From the NCBI GenBank assembly GCA_015478945.1, contig JABUQX010057029.1:7501-25539 (forward strand): DNA of 18,039 nucleotides, in the 5' to 3' direction. Numbering within the stretch: position 1 is the first letter of the stretch; each line of letters opens with the position of its first letter. This DNA comes from Trachelipus rathkii (taxonomy: Eukaryota; Arthropoda; Malacostraca; Isopoda; Trachelipodidae). The notes beneath the pieces were generated by a model, which worked only from the letters and a program-made list of their open reading frames with translations, did not search any database and had not been told where the DNA came from. Shown here piece after piece: positions 1 through 9,600 of this stretch. The position numbers and the translations under genes are program-made.

Positions 1-116
1 GCCCTCACGCCTTCCAATCATACTCTTAAGTGCGAGCCCGTCGCATCCAAAAATCCATCCTAGGGCTTCATAACACAGCTAAAATTACCATCTATTGTCT
101 ATTGTCAAATGAGGGT
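1..116 (-). mobile_element. Probable 3' untranslated tail of the minus-strand LINE
   Basis: This stretch lies directly downstream of the LINE stop codon at 117-119 when read on the minus strand. It has no open frame and continues the skewed base use of the LINE (C-rich, G-poor on the plus strand). No polyA tail or terminal repeat is visible before the window edge, so the element probably continues to the left. This is inferred from position only. Confidence 0.4.
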
Positions 117-560
117 TTATTTCATAGGGGCCACAACATTCCCCCATGATATAATCCCGCCATTTCACTAATTATTATGCACCTTTTCTTCACGCCTCTG
201 CAAAACTCGCATTCTTTTCCTTCAGACACTCCCTTACTGATTCAACCCACTTTTTTTACATCTCCCAGCCGGTCGATTCCCTGCACATTCACCACTATAC
301 ATCCGCTTAACCAACCGACTATCATTCATCCTTTCCCTATGACCAAACCACCTAATACACTCGTTTATTCTTTCATTTAAACCTTTAAACGTTCATTCCT
401 TTTTTTATCAATTCTTCTCACACCTAACGCGTCCTTAAGAATATTCATCTAAACATAATGCGTCTTAAATCTATACAGCTTATTCCACATCTTAGTTTCA
501 CTACTATGCATTAACACCGGTAACAACATACCGTCATGCAGAACCCTAAAGCATTCGAGG
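117..560 (-). mobile_element. RTE/Craft-like LINE, 3' end of the coding region (broken)
   Basis: The minus strand reads as the domain that follows reverse transcriptase in RTE/Craft-type non-LTR retrotransposons. One open block (544 down to 452) gives VLHDGMLLPVLMHSSE and continues to a TAG; this matches the family's 'VLHDGVL.PTLMYGSETW' segment. A second block in another frame (359 down to 237) gives CIRWFGHRERMNDSRLVKRM then SGECAGNRPAGR, matching the 'VLRWFGHVERM..DR..KRVY.GEC.G.R..GRP' segment. The same frame continues through further stops to GNVVAPMK and a TAA at 117-119. At least one frameshift and several in-frame stops separate the blocks, so nothing here can be expressed intact. Similarity stops near 560, suggesting a 5' truncation, which is normal for LINE insertions. 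Family assignment is from remembered consensus motifs. It is certainly LINE-like; the clade is less sure. Confidence 0.82.
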
Positions 561-1074
561 GGAGGGTTTGGGTAAAATATTTATAGAATTTTATTGGGAT
601 AAATGAAACACCATTCGAAAGAGGAAACCTAGTTCTACAAATTTTATTTCGAGGACATTTGAAAAGTATCGAAAAGATTTTGGGCTATTTCCTCCAAAAT
701 TTCATGAATCTCCATTTTAGTCAGCAATTTTTAGTAGCGAATTTCTGCTGAACTACGAAAGATTTTTAAAAACGGATTCACTGAAATTCTTGCAATAAGA
801 AGGTGGTTTATAAAATATCTCGAGCATAGCAACGTTGCATTAATAATTTTTTTTATTGCAAATTTTCACTTTTTTTTCCTAAAACTAAAAGGTTATCCGA
901 AACTTAGCAAAAGTTATTTTATTTCAATGAATCATACATCAAAATATAGTTCAACGTATATAAAATCGAAAATGACGGAAAACTAAAAATACCGAGCGGA
1001 TTTTTTTCTATACCTCAAATGTAAAAAAAAAAAAAAAAATATTCATCAGTGAAAAGCCAAGAAGATGAACCGTG
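561..1074. other. Unassigned AT-rich DNA, may include degraded array units
   Basis: No coding remnant is seen. The stretch is rich in A and T runs. Around 831-876 (a GTTGCAT followed by a T run and TTATTGCAAATTTTCAC) it resembles the spacer and unit start of the palindromic array that follows, so the array may once have extended leftward. A 14-bp string, ACCATTCGAAAGAG, occurs at 610-623 and again at 2266-2279, bracketing the array. Confidence 0.4.
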
Positions 1075-2164
1075 AGAAGCTTCATAACCGTTTGGTAAGT
1101 TAAATTTTTTTTATAAATAAAAAATGTCTTTCTGAATTGTACAAGTTCTGAAAAGTTCATTCTAATCAGATGAATAATAATAACAAAGTTATATGCCACG
1201 AATTCTTTGAATTTTTTTTTTTTTTTTTTTAATTAAAAAAAAATTGCGATAATCCTTTTATTTTTTCTCCAATCATTACAACATTTTCAGAGCATGGATA
1301 ATTGGAGATAATACACATTTTTTGTTAAATTTTTTTTTTGTATACGGAAAGGTTTTGCCTATTCATGGGAAAACTTTTAAAATTTTCAAAAGTTTTCCCG
1401 TGACCAGCGTCAAAACTATTGGGCATACGAAACGTTGATCTAAATAAAAAAAATATGTACCTCGTTGGAATATTTAAGCTGTAAAAATTTCAATGTAATC
1501 AGATGAATAATAAAAATCTGAATACCACCTATCATTAAAATTTTTTTTTTTCATAATTCAGAAATGAAAAAACACGAAAACTTTTTTATTGCTCCTGCGA
1601 TTAGTTTGAAATTTTCAGAGTATATATAATTGGGGAGGGTACACATTTTTTGTTTGGATAAAGTTTTTGCATGCCGAACAGATTTGCCGCTGTTCATGGG
1701 AAATTTCAAAGTTTTTATGTTTTCTCTAGATAAACGGCAAAACCGTTGGGTATCCAAAATATTAATCTTAATAAAATATGTTTAACTTGTAGAGTAGCAC
1801 AACCTGTGATAGTCTTATTGTTATCGGATAAATATTAAAAAAAAGTTGCATATCGATTATGATTTTTTTTTTTGGCAACTCTATAATGAAAAATCATATT
1901 TTTTTTTATTATTCATCCGATCAATACGAAATTTTCAAATCATATATAATTCGGCAAAATTCACATTTTTTGGTTGAATAAATTGTTTGTAAACTCCAAG
2001 TATTTGCCGCTGCTTATGGGGAAAATTTTGAAAATTTCAAATTTCTCCCATGCACAGCGGCAAATCTATTCTATATACTAAAAATTAATCTAAGCAGAAA
2101 TGTATATCTTCCCTAACAAGAAATGCTCCAAAAGTTTCGTTCTGATTGGTTGAATAATAAAAAA
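1075..2164. repeat. Tandem array of palindromic units, period about 325 bp
   Basis: Landmarks recur at a regular distance. TGAATAATAA or its variant lies at 1171, 1504, about 1827 and 2151, and ATTTTCAGAG or a variant at 1283, 1611 and 1931, giving periods of 320-333 bp. Each unit is also a long imperfect inverted repeat. The left arm starts near a T-rich TTATTATTCATC(C)GAT and runs to TTTGCCGCTG.TCATGGGA. The right arm is its reverse complement, from TCCCATG.ACAGCGGCAAA to ATC.GATGAATAATAAAA. Three complete units lie at about 1255-1517, 1580-1842 and 1900-2164, preceded by one right half (1075-1181). Arms are about 120 bp with a loop of roughly 15-20 bp. Units have diverged, and the central stem is best kept in the last one. 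The spacers of about 55-75 bp carry T runs, and at least one also shows dyad symmetry. The array could be a satellite or a tandemised foldback/MITE-like element; I recognise no named family. Confidence 0.8.
2012..2066. repeat. Best-preserved central hairpin of the array
   Basis: The sequence TTTGCCGCTGCTTATGGGG is followed after about 20 bases by TCTCCCATGCACAGCGGCAAA. The second arm is the reverse complement of the first apart from a few mismatches. Equivalent centres occur in the two preceding units near 1360-1405 (CATGGGAAAACTTTT against AAAAGTTTTCCCGTG) and 1683-1742 (outer arms TTTGCCG and CGGCAAA). Preservation of the same dyad in separate units is the evidence that symmetry is a property of the unit rather than chance. 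Confidence 0.75.
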
Positions 2165-2299
2165 GAATATTGCTATTTTTCATTTATGGCATGCTAAAAT
2201 TGAACCACCCCCATATTCCCCTGTTATCATTAATAAAATATATTTTAGCTTTTGAAAATACAGAAACCATTCGAAAGAGCATTAGTGTTAAAACCTAAA

Positions 2300-3344
2300 A
2301 ATCATAGAATTGATGATTACTACCTCCAAAAGTTAAGTGCTTCTACCCAGACCCTCCCTTCAAGACTCTGTCCCTTTGCATTTACCAAATTATGAAGGGA
2401 TGGAATGGACTCTACAATTACCAATTGCATATATGTTTCTTTAAAATGTATTAATAATTGTTTCTTAAGAACACAAACAAAGAAATTGTCCTGGCTAATC
2501 CCAAGCAATTTACAGTTTGTGATTCTAAATTACGGTACTTTACTTGCTTGTATGCTAGGCCAATGCCTACCTAATTGAAAGATACAAACAGCATTTGTCT
2601 AATAAGATTAAAAACAGATATGGTAGTACTGACTGATGTTCTGGTTAGTAACTAAATTAGTAAAACACAATAAAGTGGACGTAATAAAAGTAATCAATAA
2701 TTTCAAAAAAAAAAATAAAAAATAAAAAAAAATAAGATTTGAATTTTGTTATATACAAAAACTGGTCATAGAATATTTACTATTTGCCCCTGAAAATCTG
2801 CAAATTAGCGGCCTAATTTGCTTGTGCGTTTCATATTTGAACATGGTCGAGAAATATTGCAAGACGTAGTCAAATCTCACTAAATAGTAGTTAACTTTAT
2901 GGGTGCAAAAGAAAATAGAAAAAAACTTTGAAAAGTTTGCCAAAGTTTATAATAGCCTTAATAGGGTTTACACTTAGTTAGAAGCCTAATAATTTGCATG
3001 TTGCATGTGTAATTATGAAATCGGGATAATCATTTTTTAACATCTTAAGCTTAACATCTGGTAATGTTGAGTTTTCTAAAGGGAAGACTAATGCATTTGC
3101 TATGAGACTCTATGATCACGATACCAGATAAGGGACTTTTTCAAAAATAATAATAAAAAAGATCGATTGAGAGTTATGTTAATCCAGGGTGCCAGGAGTG
3201 TAGTGATAATCAGTGGATATAGGATAATTTGAGAGATTGTTTCTACAAATGTGATTCAGATGTGATTGAAATGATTACAAATTAAATGTACGTTATTAAA
3301 AACTATTAATAATATCCGTTAAAATTACAATTCATTGATTTTGT
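2300..3344. other. Unassigned AT-rich DNA
   Basis: I see no coding remnant, RNA gene or element terminus here. The stretch has A-rich runs near 2705-2735 and ordinary AT-rich sequence elsewhere. Short open frames on the minus strand (2320-2508 and 2749-2943) have no recognisable motif and are no longer than expected at this base composition. Confidence 0.5.
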
Positions 3345-3510
3345 ATCTATTATTTAGTTTACTTAGGATATTAATAGAATTATATTACTTCGCTTATGTC
3401 CTCTTCTATTTTATTTTATTTTAGTTACCGTATTAGGATGTAAGCTATAAAAAAGTCATTAAGTATCAACTTATATTATTTAGTGGATATTTGTACTTTG
3501 CCATATTGAG
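3345..3510 (+). repeat. Repeated module, copy 1, left part (split by hAT)
   Basis: This stretch aligns with 15700-15877 nearly end to end, with small indels. Shared blocks include TACCGTATTAGGATGTAAG, TTCGCTTATGTCC and CTTTGCCA(A)TATTGA. The right part of the same copy continues at 5548 after the hAT-like insertion. No open frame is evident, and the identity of the module is unknown. Confidence 0.85.
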
Positions 3511-3552
3511 CAGTGGCGGCTCGTCTATATGGGGCTCCGGGGCTGGAGCCCC
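3511..3552 (+). repeat. hAT left terminal repeat with subterminal hairpin
   Basis: After the 15-bp terminal motif comes a perfect hairpin. GGGGCTCC (3531-3538) is followed by a 6-base GGGGCT loop and then GGAGCCCC (3545-3552). GC-rich subterminal hairpins next to the terminal repeat are common in hAT elements. The right end has no matching hairpin that I can see. Confidence 0.8.
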
Positions 3553-4412
3553 TCCAAATTATAAAATGTGTAAAGTTATGTGATGGAAATATAATAATAA
3601 TAATTCAAAGTACAATGAAAGAGAAAATTTTTTTTTTAAAACAATTTAATACATAAATAAATAGTAATTAACAAAGAAAATAAAGAAAAAGAATGCTTTT
3701 GCAACAGAAATTTTATGTACGATATTTTTTTTTTCAATATATCCAATACTAGTGATTATAAATTTGGGGCTTACACTAATGAGTTCCAGCTCAAAAAGAC
3801 CAACTTTATCTATATCCTAGACAAATACAGCAACTTAACAAGAAAAGAATACCAAATTCCTATAATAGTTAGTTATAGTTGCCAGTTTGGCTTTTTGAAT
3901 TTTATTGGAACTTACAGACTTTTGTTTCATATAAAATTGCTATTTCAAACTTGAGGAGTTGCTAAGTGTGTCTCTTTAAATGTCCTTCTGTACATAATAA
4001 AGAACATGTATTAAAGACAAATAAAAATCAGGTTATTATTAATAGGCTAAATCAGATGAGATTTCGTGTTTGTTTTTTTTTTCTTTTTTTGGTGTTGAAA
4101 ATTTAAATTGCATTATGAAATAAATTAATTTATTTACAGAAAAAATAATACATTTTATATGAAGTGCTGATGAATAGATATGAATCGTGCAAATGTACTT
4201 GTGAATGTTAATTTTGAAAATGTGGAGCCTCGCAAATATTCTTAAAATTGCGTGTATTTTTTAAAAATTTGATGTTAACATTTGGGAATATGAGTATGGG
4301 AATACTTTGTGCTCTGAAACCTGTTTTCGATCTGTAAGCCTCCCTTCCCTATTGTGCGATTTCGTTCCAACAGCTCGTGCTCGACCAGTGCCAAGGCGTA
4401 ATTGATATAATA

Positions 4413-4460
4413 TCTATATATATATATATATATAATATATATTATATATATAATATAGTA

Positions 4461-4504
<44 letters not shown>

Positions 4505-4742
4505 ATTATAATATATATATAGTAATATAATAATATATATATATAGTATATATGGATATATAATATATATGTATGTAAATATTTATTTGTATATTAGCTT
4601 TGTTATATATGATAATAATATTAATAGAAAATAAGTTAGAAATATTTAATTTATATATACATATTTTTTTATATATATATTATATATATATATATGATAT
4701 ATATATATATATATATATAATATATTAATATATATTATCTAT
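4413..4742. repeat. (TA)n microsatellite, interrupted
   Basis: This is long alternating TA sequence with frequent slips such as TATAGTAATATA and TATTATA. A non-repetitive AT-rich break lies at about 4575-4670. It sits inside the hAT-like element. Confidence 0.95.
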
Positions 4743-4838
4743 ATAAAGAAAGAAGAGAGTGAGAAGGAGAGAAGAGTACTCTCGTCTTTCTCTGCTAAAA
4801 CACAACAAAACATATTGACGAGATGAGAGAGAGAGTAG

Positions 4839-4870
<32 letters not shown>

Positions 4871-4918
4871 AGAGAGAAGAGAGAGAGAGGAGAGAGAGAG
4901 AGAGGAGAGAAAAGGAGA
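4743..4918. repeat. (GA)n-rich microsatellite
   Basis: An irregular GA/AG tract, purest at about 4822-4918 (runs of GAGAGAGA broken by single A or G additions). An upstream part (4743-4800) includes AGAGTACTCTCGTCTTTCTCT, which makes a small inverted repeat. Open frames across it on both strands encode only Arg/Glu or Ser/Leu repeats and are not genes. Confidence 0.93.
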
Positions 4919-5307
4919 GCCCAAATCATAGATAAAGTGCAGCTAATGACATTGTTTAATTGTAATATTCATGTAAATAAGCATTTTTTTTTAGCCTTTT
5001 GCATTATTGAATGTGTTCGGAGTATGCATGCAGATCGATATTTTAAAAAAAAGTCTATAATTTTACACATTACACAATGGTTAAAGTCGGATGATTTTGC
5101 CGTATGAGGTGTAATCCCACTCAGATATTTCATATTTTATGAAAAGATATCGATTTTATTTCCCATGCTAGTGTTCCATCTAAAGTTCAAATGTAATGTG
5201 TTTTTAATTAAAGAATGTGTCGACAGGAAAATAAGTCGATATTTGTAAAAAAAAGGAATAAGTTGTGAATATTATTTCGCGCATAAATATAAATATTTAC
5301 GAGATTG

Positions 5308-5413
5308 TTTATATATATATATTATATATATATAATATATATATATATATTAATATATAATATATTATATATATAGTATATATATATATATAATATATAT
5401 ATATATTATATTA

Positions 5414-5465
<52 letters not shown>

Positions 5466-5503
5466 ATATAATATTATATATATAATATATATAATATATA
5501 TAC
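5308..5503. repeat. (TA)n microsatellite, interrupted
   Basis: A second TA tract near the right end of the hAT-like element. It includes an uninterrupted run of alternating TA at about 5421-5462. Repeat length here may be unreliable in an assembly. Confidence 0.95.
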
Positions 5504-5547
5504 CTGCAGCCTCCTTCCACGCCAAGTTTACATGCGGACCGCCACTG

Positions 5548-5945
5548 AATATTGCAGATAATACAGAAATTTCCCTAAACGCCAAAATACATCTATAATC
5601 CTTCAAATTCAAAAACCGTCCTATTTAGTCGTGCTTGTGATATATCAAAAATTTTTATCAAAATGTCAAAGAGTTAGTAGGTTAGACTGTAATTCCTTTT
5701 CTCATACCTTTATCAACCTATACTCTATGCTCTTTATCTCTCTACTCACCTTACAAATTTAACCTAATAAGTTAGCTTAGTATAATTTTAATACAAGCAA
5801 AAAGGCCGAGTTATCTTCTAAAAAGACATAGAGCTATCCTCATAGACGCAAAAAAATCTTTGAATAACCAACAATACCCAAGGTAAGGATCAGCTACTAT
5901 GAACAAATTGTAATTGTATAATTAATTTTTTAGTTTCTTTTTATC
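5548..5945 (+). repeat. Repeated module, copy 1, right part
   Basis: It continues the alignment with 15880-16268. Shared blocks include TTCCCTAAACGCCAAAA, TTCAAATTCAAAAACCG, TTTAGTCGTGCTTG, AAGAGTTAGTAGGTTA, TTTAACCTAATAAGTTAG, AAAAAGGCCGAGTTATCTT and CCCAAGGTAAGG. I estimate nearly 90% identity by eye, with many single-base indels. With 3345-3510 this makes a module of about 560 bp. No coding frame is shared between copies, so the module is more likely a transposon fragment, duplicated intergenic DNA or a non-coding exon than protein-coding sequence. Confidence 0.87.
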
Positions 5946-6980
5946 ATTCAACTAGACTTTTTTAGTTAATTGTGTATATCTATATAGGTTCCAAGTAACG
6001 AACTGGGTTTGTTGCAAGTTTCTTGAAACATAACTCGTGCTGAGTGCAATCATTGCAAAGTATATATCTGAGGCTCTGCCGAAAGCTTATAGCTAGGTTT
6101 CGTTCCGATATATTTGTGTTATTAGTTAGGTCATCAATGTTAATAATTAAGGTTATTTAAATATATGAATAATAATAGAGACTGGTAGAATGCCACGTGG
6201 GCCTATCAAGACTAGCCTATTGGTGTTTTTTGGTCCTAAGTTTATGTTAGTCTTAGTTGTAATTAATTCCAAAAATTGGTAATGAGAGTATGGTAAGGGC
6301 AAATCGCAACATTGCCTAACCAATTACATTTAACGAGTGATGGTTCCTAACAAATTCAAGCTCAAGCACTTAAGGGCCTAGCCTAGGTCATTTTCAAACT
6401 GCAACAATTAATGACATTTTTTGTATTTATTGTCTGCTTGCTTGATACAAAATTCAAATCATAATAATTGCTAGAAAATCTGACTTCTAATCTCATTGTC
6501 CTTAGAATTTGGAATTCTTAGTTGAACAGTATAGGCCTTAAGATCACTTTCAACGCTCAAATTTTTGTTGATTTTTTTATCGGTCTTCTAATTTAGCTTT
6601 TCAAAAAAAATTAAAATCAAATAATTTGGCCTGGTGGGCTATCTTCATTATTTCATCTTTCCTCAAGAGGTTTCATTTGTCCTGGTCACTTCTTGCGCAA
6701 TATTTTCATAGCGAAAAATGTCCTGACCCAGAGAGTACAAGCCTTCCATTGATAGAGTTAATAAAAAAATCAAAAAATCTAAAGGCCTATAGTTCAAATG
6801 CATGCCATTCATGCCCTTCAAGGCACAAGTTAAATATTATTCTTGGTTCAAATAGAGAGTAGGCCTATAGATTATATAAGAAAGTAAGATTTGATGATGA
6901 ATTGTATAGGGAAAGCCCTATATGTAGATATTGGTATTGATTTAGACTTTACAAAAAGGAAGGCAATTCACCTAGAGCTG
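5946..6980. other. Unassigned DNA with GGCCTA motifs
   Basis: No gene or element terminus is recognised. GGCCTA recurs at about 6200, 6374, 6783 and 6862, and AGGCCTTA at 6533, a clustering not seen in the DNA just to the right. A 78-codon frame at 6626-6862 starts with TTG, has no recognisable motif and cannot be supported as a gene. Around 6079-6100 there is a 21-of-22 inverted match to 11938-11960. Confidence 0.45.
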
Positions 6981-6986
6981 ATCGGT

Positions 6987-7061
6987 TAAGTCAGGTGGTA
7001 GAGGGTTGGAGCTTCATAATATAGGAGCATGGTGTATGTCAGAGTTCAGTACAAGCTCGTA
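6987..7061 (+). repeat. tRNA-derived SINE head (degenerate)
   Basis: The stretch resembles a tRNA with a CAT anticodon. It has TCAGGTGGTAGAG (A-box and D-arm region), GTTGGAGCTTCATAAT (anticodon arm with TTCATAA loop) and then AGAGTTCAGTACAAGCTCG (a degenerate B-box and T-arm). Extra bases between the anticodon and T arms and mismatched stems argue against a functional tRNA. Animal SINEs often begin with such a tRNA-like head. What follows, AT-rich sequence from 7061, could be the SINE tail. The left boundary and total length are unclear. Confidence 0.55.
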
Positions 7062-7069
7062 TTAAATAT

Positions 7070-9570
7070 CAAAATAATTAAGTGAATTAAAAAATTTAAA
7101 TGGGGATTCAAAAATTCAACCCTCCAAATAAATTTCTTGCTCTCTATTTCAGCTGATTCCCCTCTTTTTAGGCTATAGATGTGGTTTTTCCTTGAGGCAA
7201 TGAACTGAGTAAGTTTGCTTAAAAATCTTTTATTTCAAAAATTTTTAAAGAGGTTTCTTAATTTTTACAGAAAAATGTAAGGTGAAAGATCATTGTAATA
7301 CTTCAACTGCTTAAAAGAATATAATTAATAAGGATTAATTGCATACTGCTCTGATTCAGAATCTTATTAGTGATAATAACTTATTAAAAGGGCTCTTGAA
7401 CATTTTAGATCAAGAGAGTTTTTTTTAGACTGAAAAATTCATTCATTGATGGAAATTATTAAACAATAAATCCATACTAAGCGAGTATTTGACCCACGTA
7501 TAATGCGACAGAGGGGTTTTACTTAAAGAATTTTGATCTGAGGACGTTAGTATATTGGATTTGAATGAGTTATATACGCTCAAATATCTTTGAGGAGGCT
7601 ACTGAGGATTTAAAGTAGTATTCTTAGCCACATAGTTTTTATCTAAAATTATCCTGAATGTGTAGTCAAAAGAAATTACTTGCGAACTTCAATAACTTTT
7701 TTAAACTATTGATTATGCGTTCTGCTGTAGCTCTATAAATAATTGAAGTGGTTCCTTTCAAAACAAGAGCTTGAAAAAAGATCAGTCTGGTGTCATGAAT
7801 TGATAAGATGAGTTTAAATAATATTTCATTTTACATTCGAAATTTTGTAAATGTAAATACTATTGGAAACAAACAGTAAAAGGAAGATCAATGAAATTAC
7901 AAAGTCTTATGAATAAAACCCGGTATTATTAGATTATGGGTTGTGTATACTATTGGATACCATGTAAGATTTGGTGAAAAGAATCATATTAACTATGAAA
8001 GGAAAGTTAATCTAACCCAAAATTTCCCTTAAACTTCATTAGGTGAGTATGATCTTGTTGTCGTTAAATGTTTTTGGTCATACCAAGTCAGAGAAGTGGA
8101 ACATATGGCTATTAGATTTTTACATGGAGCACATCATTCCGTAATCTCTGTCTAGACAACAATTTTCATAATAATTCAAAAACAATTACTTATATTAAAA
8201 GTATAGATGTACGTTGGTGAAAATTGAAGCGAAATTGCTCAATAGTGTTTATAATTCATTTTTGAGTTATATATCTCTTGAAAAACTAAAAGTCTTCTCT
8301 AATGGGAAAAATGCCAAAAGGATTATGATATTTACAAAGATCACCTTTGATAAGTTTTTGAGTTTGACACTGCTTCTATAGGGTTTCATGAAAGCGAATA
8401 GACTCATATTTTTGATAAACGTTCAATCAAAACGCATTCAATAAATATGTAGTATTTAAGAATGTATAAATCAGAGGTAAATTGGAATAATTTCGAAGAC
8501 TTGAACTGAATAGATTCCTACTTTCGAGACGTAAGCAACAGTTAGGTTATATTCAGATTGAATATCTAACAATCTAAGTAGCGTCTGAGCATACTGATAT
8601 GACTATCATGTTGTCCTGGCAATGAGTGCTCTTGCGGCAGCAAGCTAAAATATCTGTGTACAAATGGCTCTAAATTTAGCATTATCACAAGGATGTAAGT
8701 ATTACTATATATTTAGTCCACCTGATGATCCGCATTCTTTAAGTAGAGCGTGTCATAGTCACAAAGGTAACGCATAGTTGGTCACAACTACCCTGCGAGA
8801 TTTCAAATATAGTATGTGCTTAGATTATGCTTTAGCCAAGTAGTCTAAATACCAGTATCACCACAAGTATTTATAGAGAATTTTTGTCTCTGCGCTCATT
8901 CAACTTTGATCCTACTAAAATAGTTACAAGAGCCTATATTTGAGAGAGGTTATTTAGGACAGGTAATGTATGTTTCAGACTTCAGATTCGATGCATAATC
9001 GATGCAGACTGTATGAGTCTTCATATAGAGCGTGTCCTATTCAATAGTTTTATTCTATTAAATTAGAGTCGTAGTGAAATGTGGTATAAACTGGCATAAC
9101 ATCAATAAAATTTCTGGTTATCTGTAAATCGAATAAGGAACTTCTTCAAAAGATCTTATCTGCAATAAAAGTGTACGTTTATCAAGCAAACTTAATCAGA
9201 TTTAAACATTAGACAATACTCGTTAGAAGAGTATTACCAATCACTCTCTCATGCATGCTATATAGAACAAGATCACTTTGAGAGAAGTATGAGCGTCAGT
9301 TTATAAGCTTTTTGATGTATTATTTAGGAGGGGTTGAGCGCAGTCTATTGTTGTCATCCACTCCTCTTTTGGTTAATGAGTTAGAGATTTCTATTCTACA
9401 TCTTTAAGTATATATGATGTAATGTAAAGTTTCAGAGTGAGCTTCTATGCGCTGAATTAACTTTTAAAAGAATTATAACCTGACTCCTTTATAAATAAAT
9501 GGACACGCTATTCTTCTGTGCTATATAAAAGTATCTAAATATAAGCAAGCCTCTACTATTTTCGGATTTG
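7070..9570. other. Unassigned non-coding DNA
   Basis: This is 2.5 kb without a convincing frame on either strand. It has fewer long A or T runs than the first 5 kb. TAGAGCGTGTC recurs at about 8745 and 9026, with a partial reverse match at about 9502. Part of the right end may be the degraded 5' region of the LINE beginning at about 9574. I recognise nothing else. Confidence 0.45.
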
Positions 9571-9573
9571 AAG

Positions 9574-9600
9574 GATAGCCTTAATGTGGCGAGGAGATTT
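9574..9600 (+). mobile_element. Possible LINE endonuclease motif (GDLNA-like)
   Basis: The frame reads DSLNVARRF, which resembles GDLNA(K/R)VGR, the catalytic Asp/Asn motif of apurinic-type endonucleases in RTE/Craft LINEs. It lies on the same strand as, and about 1.0 kb upstream of, the reverse transcriptase palm block. The distance is shorter than usual, so a deletion would be needed. Downstream, around 9630-9660, a weak N-D-x-E-C pattern could be the 'NGERL..FC' segment. This is tentative. Confidence 0.35.

Larger units (their letters stand above)
3511..5547. mobile_element. Non-autonomous hAT-like DNA transposon
   Basis: The left end begins CAGTGGCGGCTCGTC at 3511. The right end finishes CGGACCGCCACTG at 5547, whose reverse complement is CAGTGGCGGTCCG, so the ends are imperfect terminal inverted repeats. 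CAGTGGCGG ends are known from animal hAT elements of the Zaphod/Charlie type. The flanks are ATATTGAG (3503-3510) and AATATTGC (5548-5555), close to a duplicated 8-bp target. The uninterrupted copy of the host module at 15871-15880 reads CCAATATTGA at exactly this place, which independently marks both boundaries. The 2.04-kb interior holds simple repeats and one unrecognised 79-codon frame (3715-3954). No transposase motif was seen, so I call it non-autonomous. Confidence 0.85.

Noticed and set aside
177..380. 67-codon plus-strand frame
   Set aside because: It is the complement of the minus-strand LINE block with WFGH; its Pro/Thr-rich composition is a by-product.
3715..3954. 79-codon frame inside the hAT-like element, considered as a transposase remnant
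   Set aside because: No BED zinc-finger, hATC or other hAT transposase residues are visible, and the length is unremarkable for AT-rich DNA.
4739..5107. Overlapping open frames on both strands, up to 94 codons
   Set aside because: They are produced by the (GA)n microsatellite and encode Arg/Glu or Ser/Leu repeats.
6626..6862. 78-codon frame with two Cys and a charged middle, considered as an exon
   Set aside because: It begins with TTG, has no clear splice acceptor or recognisable domain, and lies in DNA with no other coding sign.
6987..7061. Functional tRNA-Met gene
   Set aside because: The arms are mismatched, the B-box is degenerate and extra bases separate the anticodon and T arms.
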